Part shown: piece by piece, positions 1 through 8,541 of the stretch | Numbering within the stretch: the first letter of the stretch is position 1 | Layout of the letters: each line of letters starts with the position of its first letter | Assembly: GCA_001898505.1 (NCBI GenBank) | Contig: MKTZ01000009.1 | Span: forward strand, 620,001-684,000 | Direction: 5' to 3' | DNA from: Sphingobacteriales bacterium 50-39 | GTDB taxonomy: Bacteria; Bacteroidota; Bacteroidia; Chitinophagales; Chitinophagaceae | DNA length: 64,000 bases | Notes under the pieces: model-generated | What the model was told of the DNA's origin: nothing | The model's database searches: none | What the model saw: only the letters and a program-made list of their open reading frames with translations | Translations under genes and position numbers: made by a program

Positions 1-1
1 A

Positions 2-1324
2 ATGGTGCAGCTGATGGGTGGACGTGGGCCTGTACTCGCGGACCTCCAGCAGTTTTTTGAAAGGACACCAGAGAACATGCTTTGGAATGACTATTATAAT
101 CACGCCAACGAGCCCGTGCATCATGTGCCTTTCCTGTTCAATCGGCTGGGTGCACCCTTTCTGACGCAGCAATGGACAAGAACCATCTGCACACGTGCCT
201 ATCATAATTCCGTGGAGGGGCTTGTCGGCAATGAGGATGTGGGACAGATGTCTGCCTGGTATGTACTGGCCGCCAGCGGGCTGCATCCTGTATGCCCTGG
301 CGACACACGGTGGGAGATCACCAGCCCCGTATTCGACAAGGTGGTGATGCAATTGGACCCACATTACGCAAAGGGGAAAACTTTTACCATCATTGCGCGC
401 AACAACTCCCGGGAGAATAAATACATCCAATCCGCCAGCCTGAATGGGCAGTCGTATAATAAATGCTGGCTGGATCATGCAGACATCATGGCTGGAGGTG
501 TATTGGAGCTGAATATGGGGAAGTCTCCGGCGATGAGCTGGGGTGTTGAAGGGGTGTCCCAGGATGTAGATACTGTTGTGACCTATAGCGCGGCCATGCA
601 CAAAGAGATCAAAGCAGTAGTAATAAAACCAGCCGCCTATCAACAAGGCAGTCCCTACCCCGTAGTATACCTGCTGCATGGATACAGCGGAAATTACAGC
701 GACTGGGTGAAAAAGGTACCTGCTTTAAAAGAATATGCGGACAGGTATAATGTATTGATCGTATGTCCCGATGGCAATTTCGGCAGCTGGTATTTCGACA
801 GCCCCGTGGACAGCACCTGGAAGTATGAGACCTATGTGGGCAAAGAGCTGGTGAAATACATCGATGATCACTATAAGACGTTGCCGGGCCGCAAAGGAAG
901 GGCCATCACGGGACTAAGCATGGGCGGGCATGGAGCATTGTTCCTCGCCTTCCGCCATCAGGATGTATTTGGTGCGGCCGGCAGTATGAGCGGTGGGGTG
1001 GACATCCGGCCCTTTCCAAAGAACTGGGACATCGCGCGTCGTCTGGGCAGTCTTGACAGCTTCCCCCAGCGATGGGCCGACTACAGCGTGGTGAATCAAA
1101 CAAAGCTATTGAGGCCCGGCAGTCTTTCCATCATCTTCGATTGTGGCAGCGATGACTTTTTTTATAAGGTAAATAACGGGCTGCATGAGAAGCTGCTGGC
1201 TGAAAAGATACCCCATGTTTTCACCAGTCGTCCGGGTGGACATGACTGGAACTATTGGAGCAATTCCATAGAGTATCAGTTACTATACTTTCATCACTAT
1301 TTCGAGGAAAATAAACCTTTATGA
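2..1324 (+). CDS. GH92 alpha-mannosidase C-terminal part fused to a periplasmic esterase (5' truncated)
   Basis: The reading frame enters from the left edge, so the first Met is probably internal. Residues 1-185 look like the C-terminal catalytic part of a GH92 exo-alpha-mannosidase. The stretch GNEDVGQMSAWY (about 76-87) corresponds to the conserved family motif that supplies the acidic base. Residues 186-440 are a complete esterase of the PF00756/esterase D type: oxyanion region LLHGYSG, nucleophile elbow GLSMGGHG (Ser306), an Asp at 384 or 385 in CGSDD, and His414 in PGGHDW. The two domains join at about residue 185 with almost no linker, where a free-standing esterase would have its signal peptide. 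The product would probably be exported and act on mannosylated, possibly acylated glycans (inference). GH92-esterase fusion is not the usual architecture; a gene-fusing deletion is an alternative. Confident for both domains. Confidence 0.85.
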   Translation: MVQLMGGRGPVLADLQQFFERTPENMLWNDYYNHANEPVHHVPFLFNRLGAPFLTQQWTRTICTRAYHNSVEGLVGNEDVGQMSAWYVLAASGLHPVCPGDTRWEITSPVFDKVVMQLDPHYAKGKTFTIIARNNSRENKYIQSASLNGQSYNKCWLDHADIMAGGVLELNMGKSPAMSWGVEGVSQDVDTVVTYSAAMHKEIKAVVIKPAAYQQGSPYPVVYLLHGYSGNYSDWVKKVPALKEYADRYNVLIVCPDGNFGSWYFDSPVDSTWKYETYVGKELVKYIDDHYKTLPGRKGRAITGLSMGGHGALFLAFRHQDVFGAAGSMSGGVDIRPFPKNWDIARRLGSLDSFPQRWADYSVVNQTKLLRPGSLSIIFDCGSDDFFYKVNNGLHEKLLAEKIPHVFTSRPGGHDWNYWSNSIEYQLLYFHHYFEENKPL

Positions 1325-1332
1325 GGTCAGGC

Positions 1333-1365
1333 AAAAAAAAAGGGCCAGGATAGAAATCCAGCCCC
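1333..1365 (-). terminator. Hairpin with T-run oriented for the minus strand
   Basis: A 10-bp imperfect stem (1342-1351 with 1356-1365, loop AGAA) is followed on the minus strand by nine T. No minus-strand gene lies immediately to the right, so it either terminates the preceding plus-strand gene inefficiently or is a leftover. The rest of 1325-1600 holds only a short hairpin (1496-1510) and no convincing coding sequence. Confidence 0.35.
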
Positions 1366-1600
1366 GTCTTTAAATCCAATATCCTATGAAAAACCGAATA
1401 TGTAAATACAATCCTTGTGCCGGCTCGTGTCATTGGGCTGTGTATTTGATAGAAAAAATTATAATCAACTGACATACAATAATATATGATGCGCGCCAAC
1501 CGAAGGTTGGTGTCTGTTTTTACCTTGACCCAAGTCAATTTTTCTCCCACGGACGGAAAGATTTTCCCAGGGCAGGAACAGGGAGTATATTCACATACCA

Positions 1601-2920
1601 ATGAAAAATAAACTGGGCTTATGGACCGCCACCTCCCTGGTTGTCGGCAATATGATCGGAGCAGGCATTTTCTTACTGCCGGCGGCAACCGCATCCTTTG
1701 GTGGTATAAGCCTGTTAGGCTGGCTGCTTTCCGCCATAGGCGCCCTGTTTATCGCGCATATGTTCAGCGAGACCAGCAAGCTTTTGCCCCATATGGATGG
1801 AGGTCCTTATTCCTATACCCGCCATGCATTCGGGGATTTCCCCGGCTTCCTGATGGCATGGGGCTACTGGATATCCATCTGGTGTACCAATGCCGCCCTG
1901 ACCGTAGCGTTTGTCGGCGCCCTCAGCACTTTTTTTCCAGCCTTGTCCGCCAATCCTGTGCTGGCCGTCGGCACGGGGCTCGCCGCCATCTGGCTGCTCA
2001 CCTGGGTGAACAATCATGGTATAAAGTCCACCGGCGAGGTACAACTTGTCACCACTATTTTAAAGCTAACGCCGCTGGTATTCGTGGCAGTGGTTGGCCT
2101 CTTTTTTATCCGCTGGGAGAATTTCATCCCTTTCAATCGCGGCGGGGTCTCTACTTTCCAGGCCATCACCAGCGCATCTTCCCTGACCCTTTTTGCGTTC
2201 TTAGGTGTGGAGTGCGCCACCATCCCGGCATGCAGCATAGACAACCCCGAGAAGAATGTCCCCAGGGCTACCATGCTGGGCACCCTCGTCACGACGCTTG
2301 TATATATATTCGGGGCCATGAGTGTGATGGGCATCCTCTCTGCCACTCAACTGCAACGCACCGTCACACCTTATTCCGATGCGGCAGCCATTATCGTAGG
2401 ACCGCAGGCACGCTACTGGGTCTCGGCAGGAGTGGCCATTGCTGCCTTTGGCGCCTTGAATGGATGGACCCTCATGCAAGGACAGATCGTTCGAAGTATC
2501 AGCAGGGACAAGCTGTTCCCGCCCTTCTTCGAGAAAGAAAATAAGAGAGGTATGCCTGCCCGGGGGGTCATCCTCTCCAGCCTGCTTGTTTCCGTGATCA
2601 TGATCATGAACTATACCAGGGGGCTGGTAGAGCAATTCCAGTTCATGACACTCATGGCTACCATGACATCCGTCCTTCCTTTTCTCTTTGTCAGCGCAGG
2701 CTATGTTATCACCGTGATGAAAAAAAGACCTCCCTCCAATACCCGGGGCTGGCTTCGTATACTGGTTCCCGCGAGCCTGGCGTTTACATTCTCTCTCTTT
2801 GCCATCCTCGGCGCAGGAAAAGATATCGTCTTCTGGGGATTTGCATTATTGCTCATCGGAACACCCTTCTATATCTGGAATTTTTGGAGGAGGCGGCAGC
2901 ACGCACTACGTGAATTGTGA
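1601..2920 (+). CDS. APC-superfamily amino acid permease or antiporter (AdiC/ArcD-like)
   Basis: A 439-residue integral membrane protein with about 12 hydrophobic segments. The first helix carries GNMIGAGIFLLP (about 16-27), matching the unwound TM1 substrate-binding motif G(S/A)GIF of APC transporters. The second conserved block, YSYTRHAFGDFPGF, and the TM6 segment LFAFLGVECATIPA also fit the AdiC/CadB/PotE branch of amino acid/polyamine antiporters. It should exchange or import amino acids across the inner membrane; the substrate cannot be read from sequence. Length is typical for the family (430-470). No decarboxylase gene lies next to it, so a classical acid-resistance pair is not supported. 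It is monocistronic as far as can be seen, with a TATATTCA element 7 nt before the ATG. A perfect 8-bp AT-rich hairpin lies downstream at 2943-2964. Confidence 0.85.
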   Translation: MKNKLGLWTATSLVVGNMIGAGIFLLPAATASFGGISLLGWLLSAIGALFIAHMFSETSKLLPHMDGGPYSYTRHAFGDFPGFLMAWGYWISIWCTNAALTVAFVGALSTFFPALSANPVLAVGTGLAAIWLLTWVNNHGIKSTGEVQLVTTILKLTPLVFVAVVGLFFIRWENFIPFNRGGVSTFQAITSASSLTLFAFLGVECATIPACSIDNPEKNVPRATMLGTLVTTLVYIFGAMSVMGILSATQLQRTVTPYSDAAAIIVGPQARYWVSAGVAIAAFGALNGWTLMQGQIVRSISRDKLFPPFFEKENKRGMPARGVILSSLLVSVIMIMNYTRGLVEQFQFMTLMATMTSVLPFLFVSAGYVITVMKKRPPSNTRGWLRILVPASLAFTFSLFAILGAGKDIVFWGFALLLIGTPFYIWNFWRRRQHALREL

Positions 2921-3045
2921 GTGCTCCACCCTGACTTCTTAATATATGGAAATTTATCCATATAAAAAAGCCAAATTTAAGTGAATGAAATCGTAAATTT
3001 AGTTTAAGCAGGATTCCAATTTACATCAAGCCTAAAACGATTCAC

Positions 3046-4659
3046 ATGAGGTTCTGGGTATACCTAACTTCGGCGCTACTGCCGTTTGCGGGCATCCCCT
3101 ACCTGTCAGCACAAAGAGTTATGTATTGTGAGCCAGTCAATGACCGATGGACCATTCGTACTGAGCTGGTGGGTAAAGTAGGGGATTATTACTGGATGCA
3201 ATCCACGCACCGTCGAAGGGCCACGGCCCGAGCGGTAGACCCCCGTGAGACGGAGGGTCAGACCTTCGACATTTACGACTCCCGGATGAAGCCGGTGAAC
3301 ACCTTCCCTTCCATTGACATTACTGAGGCGACGCAGAAAGAGTACCTGATACCAGGTGACAATGCATTCGACCAGTTGATTGTGTTGGGCGGGCAGCGGA
3401 AGACCAGCTTCTATGTTCGACGATTTCAACCTGACGGCACGCCCGTAGGCCGGGGACGCATCCTGGACTCACTCCCGTTCAACGAGTCCGGCAACAGCTG
3501 GCTCCTGGTCCGCAGTGAGGACAGACAGCTGATCCTGTTGGTAGGCTTTCAGTCCATCACCTCCTATCCGCCCAAGCTCCATGCGTTGCTCTTCGACCAG
3601 GACTGGCATTTACTGTCCCGTCGGGTGTATGCCAGCCCCAATATTACCCAGCCTTTTATACAAGACGATTTTACCAACTATCCCCTGGAAAATTTTACCA
3701 ATAGTCCCGTAAAGCTGGCCAACAATGGTCAATGGCTGATGATGTCACCCTCCCGTACCGACGCCAATTTCTTCCTCCTGTTCCATTTCGATCCGATGGA
3801 TACTGCCATGACGATTAAGCCGATTGGCCTGCCGTTGAATTCGGGTATGGAAGACGTCAACCTCGCCATCGACAACCAGCGCGAAGAAGTCACCGCGGCC
3901 ATATTATCTACCTTCCACTATGACGTGCTGAAGAATGTACACGTCGTGCACTATTCCTTGAAGCAAAAAGCCTGTGACTTTGACAGCTCCTACCGGTTCA
4001 GCACGCTGGTGCCCGGCAAGGTGCGGGACGAGAACCTGACAAAGGAGAGCTTTATTGCCGTCAATGGGAATGGGTTTATGCTGCTAAAAGAATACGGCAG
4101 ACCCTTTACGGAGTGGTACGACGACGAGGGTACCATGGATCAGCAATGGGATCCTTCCTCGCTGATGATTCCCACCAGTACGAACATACCCGAGAAGGCC
4201 GTCCGCTCACCCGCCCTGCACGACGGATATGCACGTTATCCCTCTCTTTGCGGACTGGGTTTGGAACATCTGCGGGGTGATCTGGGCATATTCTATTTTC
4301 CCTGCCGGCGCACCGACAGCTGTTGGAGCGCCATGCTCAGCAAGGAGCAGATCACGGAGCTGAATTCGCCCAACCTCTCGTACTTTGCCGTTCCCAGGGG
4401 TGACAGACTATTCCTGTTGTACAACAGTTTCTTCCGAAACGAGAATCCATATGGCAGCACTACCGTGCTGGACCCGCGGGGAGATGTGCTCAACGACGCC
4501 ATCAGCCCCATGTTCTGGAAGTTCAAGACTATCCTGCAGTTCCAGCAGGCGCGCCAGATCTCCGGGGACGAAGTTGTCATACCATATAACAACTATTTTG
4601 GAAGGAGCGGTTTTGCCGTCGTGAAGTTCAATGTAAGTACCGGGATAGGAGAACCTTAA
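3046..4659 (+). CDS. Secreted protein of unknown function, possible beta-propeller
   Basis: A 537-residue protein with an N-terminal signal peptide (hydrophobic core to about residue 20, cleavage near LSAQ). I do not recognise the family. The body is rich in alternating hydrophobic/polar strands and recurring phrases such as LILLVGF, FLLLFHFD and LFLLYNSF, separated by loops. This resembles six or so blades of a beta-propeller, which is an inference from pattern only. Cysteines at several positions in the second half could form disulphides in the periplasm. No sorting domain is visible at the C-terminus and no lipobox at the N-terminus. The last codons overlap the end of the convergent hydrolase gene by 4 nt. 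No nearby gene suggests a role. Confidence 0.75.
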   Translation: MRFWVYLTSALLPFAGIPYLSAQRVMYCEPVNDRWTIRTELVGKVGDYYWMQSTHRRRATARAVDPRETEGQTFDIYDSRMKPVNTFPSIDITEATQKEYLIPGDNAFDQLIVLGGQRKTSFYVRRFQPDGTPVGRGRILDSLPFNESGNSWLLVRSEDRQLILLVGFQSITSYPPKLHALLFDQDWHLLSRRVYASPNITQPFIQDDFTNYPLENFTNSPVKLANNGQWLMMSPSRTDANFFLLFHFDPMDTAMTIKPIGLPLNSGMEDVNLAIDNQREEVTAAILSTFHYDVLKNVHVVHYSLKQKACDFDSSYRFSTLVPGKVRDENLTKESFIAVNGNGFMLLKEYGRPFTEWYDDEGTMDQQWDPSSLMIPTSTNIPEKAVRSPALHDGYARYPSLCGLGLEHLRGDLGIFYFPCRRTDSCWSAMLSKEQITELNSPNLSYFAVPRGDRLFLLYNSFFRNENPYGSTTVLDPRGDVLNDAISPMFWKFKTILQFQQARQISGDEVVIPYNNYFGRSGFAVVKFNVSTGIGEP

Positions 4660-5735
4660 TGTGAAGTGTCATCCAACAGCTCCTTCAGGTAGTTTCCCCA
4701 TACCGCCGGGTTGGAATGTGTGCCATGCCCTGATGTCTGATCTGTAATGGGCAGCAGGATATATCTTCCTTTGGGCACTTCTTTTATCTTTTCATCCAGT
4801 ATATGCAGCTCGGGAGGGTTCACCTCGTCGTCAGCTGAATTGACGGCAAAGAGTGGCGCCTTGATGGCCTTGAGATGCGGTGAAGGGTCATAGTTCCTCG
4901 AAGCATCGAACTGATAAATGAGGTCGTTGGCGTCCAGGCTGGCCAGATAATTCTTTTCCAGCTTTGCCAGTTCTGCCTCCGCCTGCTGACGCGTGGGTGC
5001 GCGTTTCTGGGATTGCAGAGGACTGCTGCCCATAAAGATGAGGGACGAAATGGCTCCCATGAGGCCCACCTTTGGCTCTTCTGTATATTCTCCATCCTTC
5101 CACGCGGGGTCCATCTCCACCATGTCGATCGCCATTTTGCGAAGCATGCGGTTCCTACCGGCAATGGCTACTGGTAGGCTGGCCAGCGGCATCAGCGCAT
5201 CCATAAAGTCCGGATAGGTATAGCCCCAGACCCATGTATGCATGGCGCCCATCGAAGTTCCCATCACCAGCCGGAGATGATTGACACCCAGATGTTCCGT
5301 CACCAGTCTGTATTGTGCCAGCACCATATCGTCATAAGTGTATTTGGGGAATCTCATGTGCAAGCCGTCACTGGGTTTGGAGGACTTGCCATGACCGATG
5401 GCATCGGGTAGGATGATATAATAAATCCCCGCATCCAACAGCTGCCCCGGGCCAAAGAGCCCTCCGGCGAATCGGGCGCTGAGGAACTGGTGTCCATTGC
5501 CCGTCGTGCCATGCATGATGATCACGGCATTGACAACTCTGCCCTGTGCATCCTTGCGGAGCTGTCCGATGGTAGTGTAATGCAGACGAAGATCAGGCAA
5601 CGTGGTATCGCCACTCTGAAATGAAAAATGGTGAATGACATAATCACCTTCCACAGGGGTTGGATAGTTAGGAGTTTGTGCTATGCCTCGGAGATAGAAA
5701 AAGCATAGGCCAGTCAGGAGGAGAAGAATTCTCAT
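4656..5735 (-). CDS. Exported alpha/beta hydrolase of the MetX-like (homoserine acetyltransferase) fold
   Basis: A 359-residue protein with a signal peptide (residues 1-20, ending GIAQ). The layout follows the MetX-like branch of alpha/beta hydrolases: oxyanion segment MHGTTGNGHQF (about 74-84), DAIGHGKSSKP, nucleophile elbow GTSMGAMHTW (Ser161), acidic residue in NSADDEVNPP, and His in SGHGTHSNP near the end. True homoserine O-acetyltransferases are cytosolic; the signal peptide argues that this is an extracytoplasmic esterase or acyltransferase, often annotated simply as alpha/beta hydrolase. No methionine biosynthesis genes are nearby. Its 3' end overlaps the convergent secreted protein by 4 nt. 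Confidence 0.85.
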   Translation of the reverse strand: MRILLLLTGLCFFYLRGIAQTPNYPTPVEGDYVIHHFSFQSGDTTLPDLRLHYTTIGQLRKDAQGRVVNAVIIMHGTTGNGHQFLSARFAGGLFGPGQLLDAGIYYIILPDAIGHGKSSKPSDGLHMRFPKYTYDDMVLAQYRLVTEHLGVNHLRLVMGTSMGAMHTWVWGYTYPDFMDALMPLASLPVAIAGRNRMLRKMAIDMVEMDPAWKDGEYTEEPKVGLMGAISSLIFMGSSPLQSQKRAPTRQQAEAELAKLEKNYLASLDANDLIYQFDASRNYDPSPHLKAIKAPLFAVNSADDEVNPPELHILDEKIKEVPKGRYILLPITDQTSGHGTHSNPAVWGNYLKELLDDTSH

Positions 5736-5858
5736 GTGTAATAGTTAGTACCGGACCACTTCCAATGGTTCCGGTACATATAAAGATAATACATATGCCA
5801 GCACTACGTAAAAAATTAGCCTATCTTCAGCGACCAAAATCAACGCAAGGCTTTTTCG

Positions 5859-6020
5859 ATGAATGGGACTTCCATGGTGAGCGATCCAATATTATTTGAT
5901 CACAGTACTGTAACGAATGGAGTAGATGAAACGTTATACCACGACCGCTTGTGGAGAGGCATAGGGTCATTATGGGGCGGCGGCAGCAACAATGGAGAAG
6001 ATTATGGTATAGGATGGTAG
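5859..6020 (+). CDS. Possible small gene or remnant, 53 codons
   Basis: Within the 324-nt gap 5736-6059 one frame is open from about 5821 to the TAG at 6018-6020. The first ATG in it is 5859. The peptide is not low-complexity and ends in a glycine-rich, aromatic run (LWGGGSNNGEDYGIGW) that looks protein-like. A second, shorter ORF (MPALRKKLAYLQRP...) overlaps it in another frame. Neither matches a family I know. It may be the 3' remnant of a lost gene, in line with other remnants in this window, or chance. No clear ribosome binding site. Confidence 0.2.
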   Translation: MNGTSMVSDPILFDHSTVTNGVDETLYHDRLWRGIGSLWGGGSNNGEDYGIGW

Positions 6021-6059
6021 AGATGCAACATTCGATGAAAACAGGAGACCTTAAATATT

Positions 6060-8423
6060 ATGCTTAAAAACTATCTGAAAGTCGCATTTCGCAACCTGTG
6101 GAAGAACAGGGGTTTCTCCCTTATCAATATCACTGGACTGGCAATCGGGATGGCCAGCGCCATGTTGATCATGCTGTGGATACAGAGTGAAGTAAGCTAT
6201 GAGCAGTTTCATGAGAAAAAAGACCGGATCTATGAAGCCTGGAACAAGGCAGTCTTCAGCGGGGAGATGCACTGTTGGAATACCACCCCCAAGATAATGG
6301 CCAGCGCCCTGAAGAGGGATCTCCCCGAAGTGGAGCATGCCTGTCGTGTCAACTGGAGCCAGAACTATCTTTTTAGCATAGGCGACAAGCGGATCATGGC
6401 GCAGGGCAATGCGGTGGACAGCATATTCCTACAGGTCTTCACTTTCCCACTGGTAAAGGGCGATGCCAATACCGCCCTGATGGAGCCCTTTTCTGTAGTG
6501 TTGACCGAGAGCTTTGCCAAAAGCCTTTTTGGGAACGACAATCCCATCGGCAAGACTGTCAAGATAGATGACAAGGATTATTTCAAGGTCACTGGAGTGG
6601 CCAAAGACCCCCCGATCAATAGCCGTTTCACATTCAAATACCTCATTCCCTGGAGCTATGTACGAAAGATAGGAGATGATGACAACGAATGGGGGAACAA
6701 CTCCACCCGCACCTATGTGCTTCTGAAAGAGAACGCCACCCTGGCATCCGTGGCCCCAAAGGTGAAGGGCCTGAAGATGCGGTATGATAGTAGCGAGAAG
6801 CATTGGGAGAACTTCCTCTATCCCATCAGCCGCTGGCGGCTTTATTCCAGCTTCAAAGGCGGGGTGGAAGAAGGCGGAAAAATAGAATTTGTGCGTCTGT
6901 TTGGGATCATCGCAGCCTTTATCCTTTTGATCGCCTGTATCAATTTTATGAATCTCAGCACCGCCCGTAGCGAGAAGAGGGCCAAGGAGGTGGGGATACG
7001 GAAGGTGGTAGGAGCACAGCGGGGTTCGCTGATAAGTCAATTCATCGGGGAGTCGATATTGCTTGCCCTTATTGCCGGCATCATCGCCGTTGGTATCGTA
7101 CAACTGAGCCTGCCTGGGTTCAATCAGTTGACGGATAAAAAGCTGGCCCTTCGATATGGCAGCCCTTATTTCTGGCTGATAGGACTTGCATTTATCATTT
7201 TTACAGGACTGCTGGCAGGCAGCTATCCGGCCTTCTTCCTTTCGTCCTTCCAACCTGTGAAAGTGCTGAAGGGTACATTCAGGGCTGTGAATGCGCTGGT
7301 GACACCACGAAAAGTACTGGTCGTGCTGCAATTCAGCTTTGCCATCATCCTGATCATTTGCACCATCATCGTCAAGCAGCAGATAGACCATGCCAGGGAC
7401 AGGGAGATAGGCTATGACAAGGCCAACCTGGTCTATCACTTCATGACGGGTGATGTTGGGAAGAACTACGATCTCATCAAGCGGGAACTGTTGTCCTCCG
7501 GCGCGGCCGTGTCCGTGTGCAAGACCAGCAGTCCTCTGACCCAGGGCTGGAGCGATAGTTGGGGATTCCAGTGGGAGGGCAAGGCGGCCGACGACAAGAC
7601 CGACTTTGACAGATTTTGTTCCGATCAGGGGCTTGTTTCCACCGCGGGCCTGAAACTGGCGATGGGCCGGGACTTCAACCTGAAAGACTATCCTACGGAC
7701 AGCACCGGCGTCCTTTTGAACGAGTCTGCCGCAAAGGCCATGGGATTCAAAAATCCGTTGGGAAAGATCGTCAAGGACAACAACATCGACTGGCACGTAG
7801 TGGGTGTCATCAAGGATTTTGTCCTCCAGAGCCCTTATCAACCCACTCACCCCATGGTCATCGAAGGGGCAAGGCTGCAATGGTTCAACACCGTGACCAT
7901 GCGGCTCAACGATGCCAACACTACTTCTCAGAATTTGAAAAAGGCGGAAGCCATCTTTAAAAAATACAATCCCGAATTCCCCTTCGAATATAATTTCATC
8001 GATGACGAGTATGCGCGGAAGTTCGATGATGAAAAACGAACCGGCACCCTGGCCGCTCTGTTCGCGGGGCTTACCATTTTTATCTCCTGTCTGGGGCTTT
8101 TTGGCCTGGCTACCTATATGGCCGAGAACAGGGTGAAAGAGATTGGCGTGCGTAAGGTGCTTGGTGCATCCGTCACCGGCATTGTTAGTCTACTATCAAA
8201 GGACTTCCTCAGACTGGTGATCATTGCATTCTTTATAGCCGCTCCCATATCCTGGTGGGCCATGTATAAGTGGTTGCAGGGGTACCCCTATCGGGTGTCC
8301 ATTCAATGGTGGGTATTTATGCTGGCGGCTTTGTTGTCGATGGGGATCGCGCTGCTGACCGTCAGCTACCAGGCCCTCCGGGCGGCCCTGTCCAATCCGG
8401 CGCGCAGCCTGCGTTCCGAATAG
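6060..8423 (+). CDS. FtsX/MacB-type ABC transporter permease
   Basis: A 787-residue inner-membrane protein of the large FtsX-like permease family common in Bacteroidota. It opens with a cytoplasmic LKNYLKVAFRNLWKNRGFSLIN block, then TM1 (about 21-42) and a MacB-type periplasmic core domain (about 45-250). Three TM helices follow (about 280-400), the first FtsX domain with the VGIRKVVGAQRGSL motif near 330. There is a short central TM around 425 and a second periplasmic domain. The protein ends in three TM helices with the repeated motif EIGVRKVLGASVTGIVSLL. These proteins work with an ATPase in efflux or lipoprotein/peptide export; no ATPase gene is adjacent. It ends in the family-typical tail NPARSLRSE. 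Long AT-rich upstream region, with no SD sequence. Confidence 0.92.
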   Translation: MLKNYLKVAFRNLWKNRGFSLINITGLAIGMASAMLIMLWIQSEVSYEQFHEKKDRIYEAWNKAVFSGEMHCWNTTPKIMASALKRDLPEVEHACRVNWSQNYLFSIGDKRIMAQGNAVDSIFLQVFTFPLVKGDANTALMEPFSVVLTESFAKSLFGNDNPIGKTVKIDDKDYFKVTGVAKDPPINSRFTFKYLIPWSYVRKIGDDDNEWGNNSTRTYVLLKENATLASVAPKVKGLKMRYDSSEKHWENFLYPISRWRLYSSFKGGVEEGGKIEFVRLFGIIAAFILLIACINFMNLSTARSEKRAKEVGIRKVVGAQRGSLISQFIGESILLALIAGIIAVGIVQLSLPGFNQLTDKKLALRYGSPYFWLIGLAFIIFTGLLAGSYPAFFLSSFQPVKVLKGTFRAVNALVTPRKVLVVLQFSFAIILIICTIIVKQQIDHARDREIGYDKANLVYHFMTGDVGKNYDLIKRELLSSGAAVSVCKTSSPLTQGWSDSWGFQWEGKAADDKTDFDRFCSDQGLVSTAGLKLAMGRDFNLKDYPTDSTGVLLNESAAKAMGFKNPLGKIVKDNNIDWHVVGVIKDFVLQSPYQPTHPMVIEGARLQWFNTVTMRLNDANTTSQNLKKAEAIFKKYNPEFPFEYNFIDDEYARKFDDEKRTGTLAALFAGLTIFISCLGLFGLATYMAENRVKEIGVRKVLGASVTGIVSLLSKDFLRLVIIAFFIAAPISWWAMYKWLQGYPYRVSIQWWVFMLAALLSMGIALLTVSYQALRAALSNPARSLRSE

Positions 8424-8431
8424 CTTCGGCA

Positions 8432-8458
8432 GCCAATGGCAGCCTGCGCTCTGAGTGA
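8432..8458 (+). pseudogene. Remnant 3' tail of a second FtsX permease
   Basis: Directly after the stop codon of the permease, a second copy of the family tail is encoded: eight codons reading ANGSLRSE followed by TGA. It is nearly the same DNA (AGCCTGCGCTCTGAG) as the end of the intact gene (AGCCTGCGTTCCGAA). FtsX-like permeases of this group commonly end NPxxSLRSE or similar. I infer that a tandem paralogue was deleted, leaving only its last codons. A short local duplication of the 3' end would look the same. Confidence 0.4.
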
Positions 8459-8483
8459 TAGTTGTTAAAAATTGATTAATAGC

Positions 8484-8508
8484 AAGGCGTTCTCTTCCGG
8501 AACGCCTT
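8484..8508 (+). terminator. Intrinsic terminator after the FtsX permease
   Basis: Perfect 9-bp stem AAGGCGTTC/GAACGCCTT with a 7-nt loop, followed by TATTTATTTTATTTTG. It separates the permease from the downstream barrel gene. Confidence 0.8.
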
Positions 8509-8541
8509 TATTTATTTTATTTTGTTTGCAATAACCTTGTT

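Noticed and set aside
1221-1694. Long minus-strand open frame over the 1325-1600 gap
   Set aside because: It overlaps the ends of two well-supported plus-strand genes and its translation shows no domain or codon pattern.
2943-2964. Hairpin after the APC permease as a terminator
   Set aside because: The stem is entirely AT-rich apart from two G-C pairs, and A, not T, follows on the plus strand; too weak to call.
6429-7880. 483-codon minus-strand open frame inside the FtsX permease gene
   Set aside because: It is a shadow of the high-GC third positions of the permease frame; the sense frame has complete FtsX motifs.
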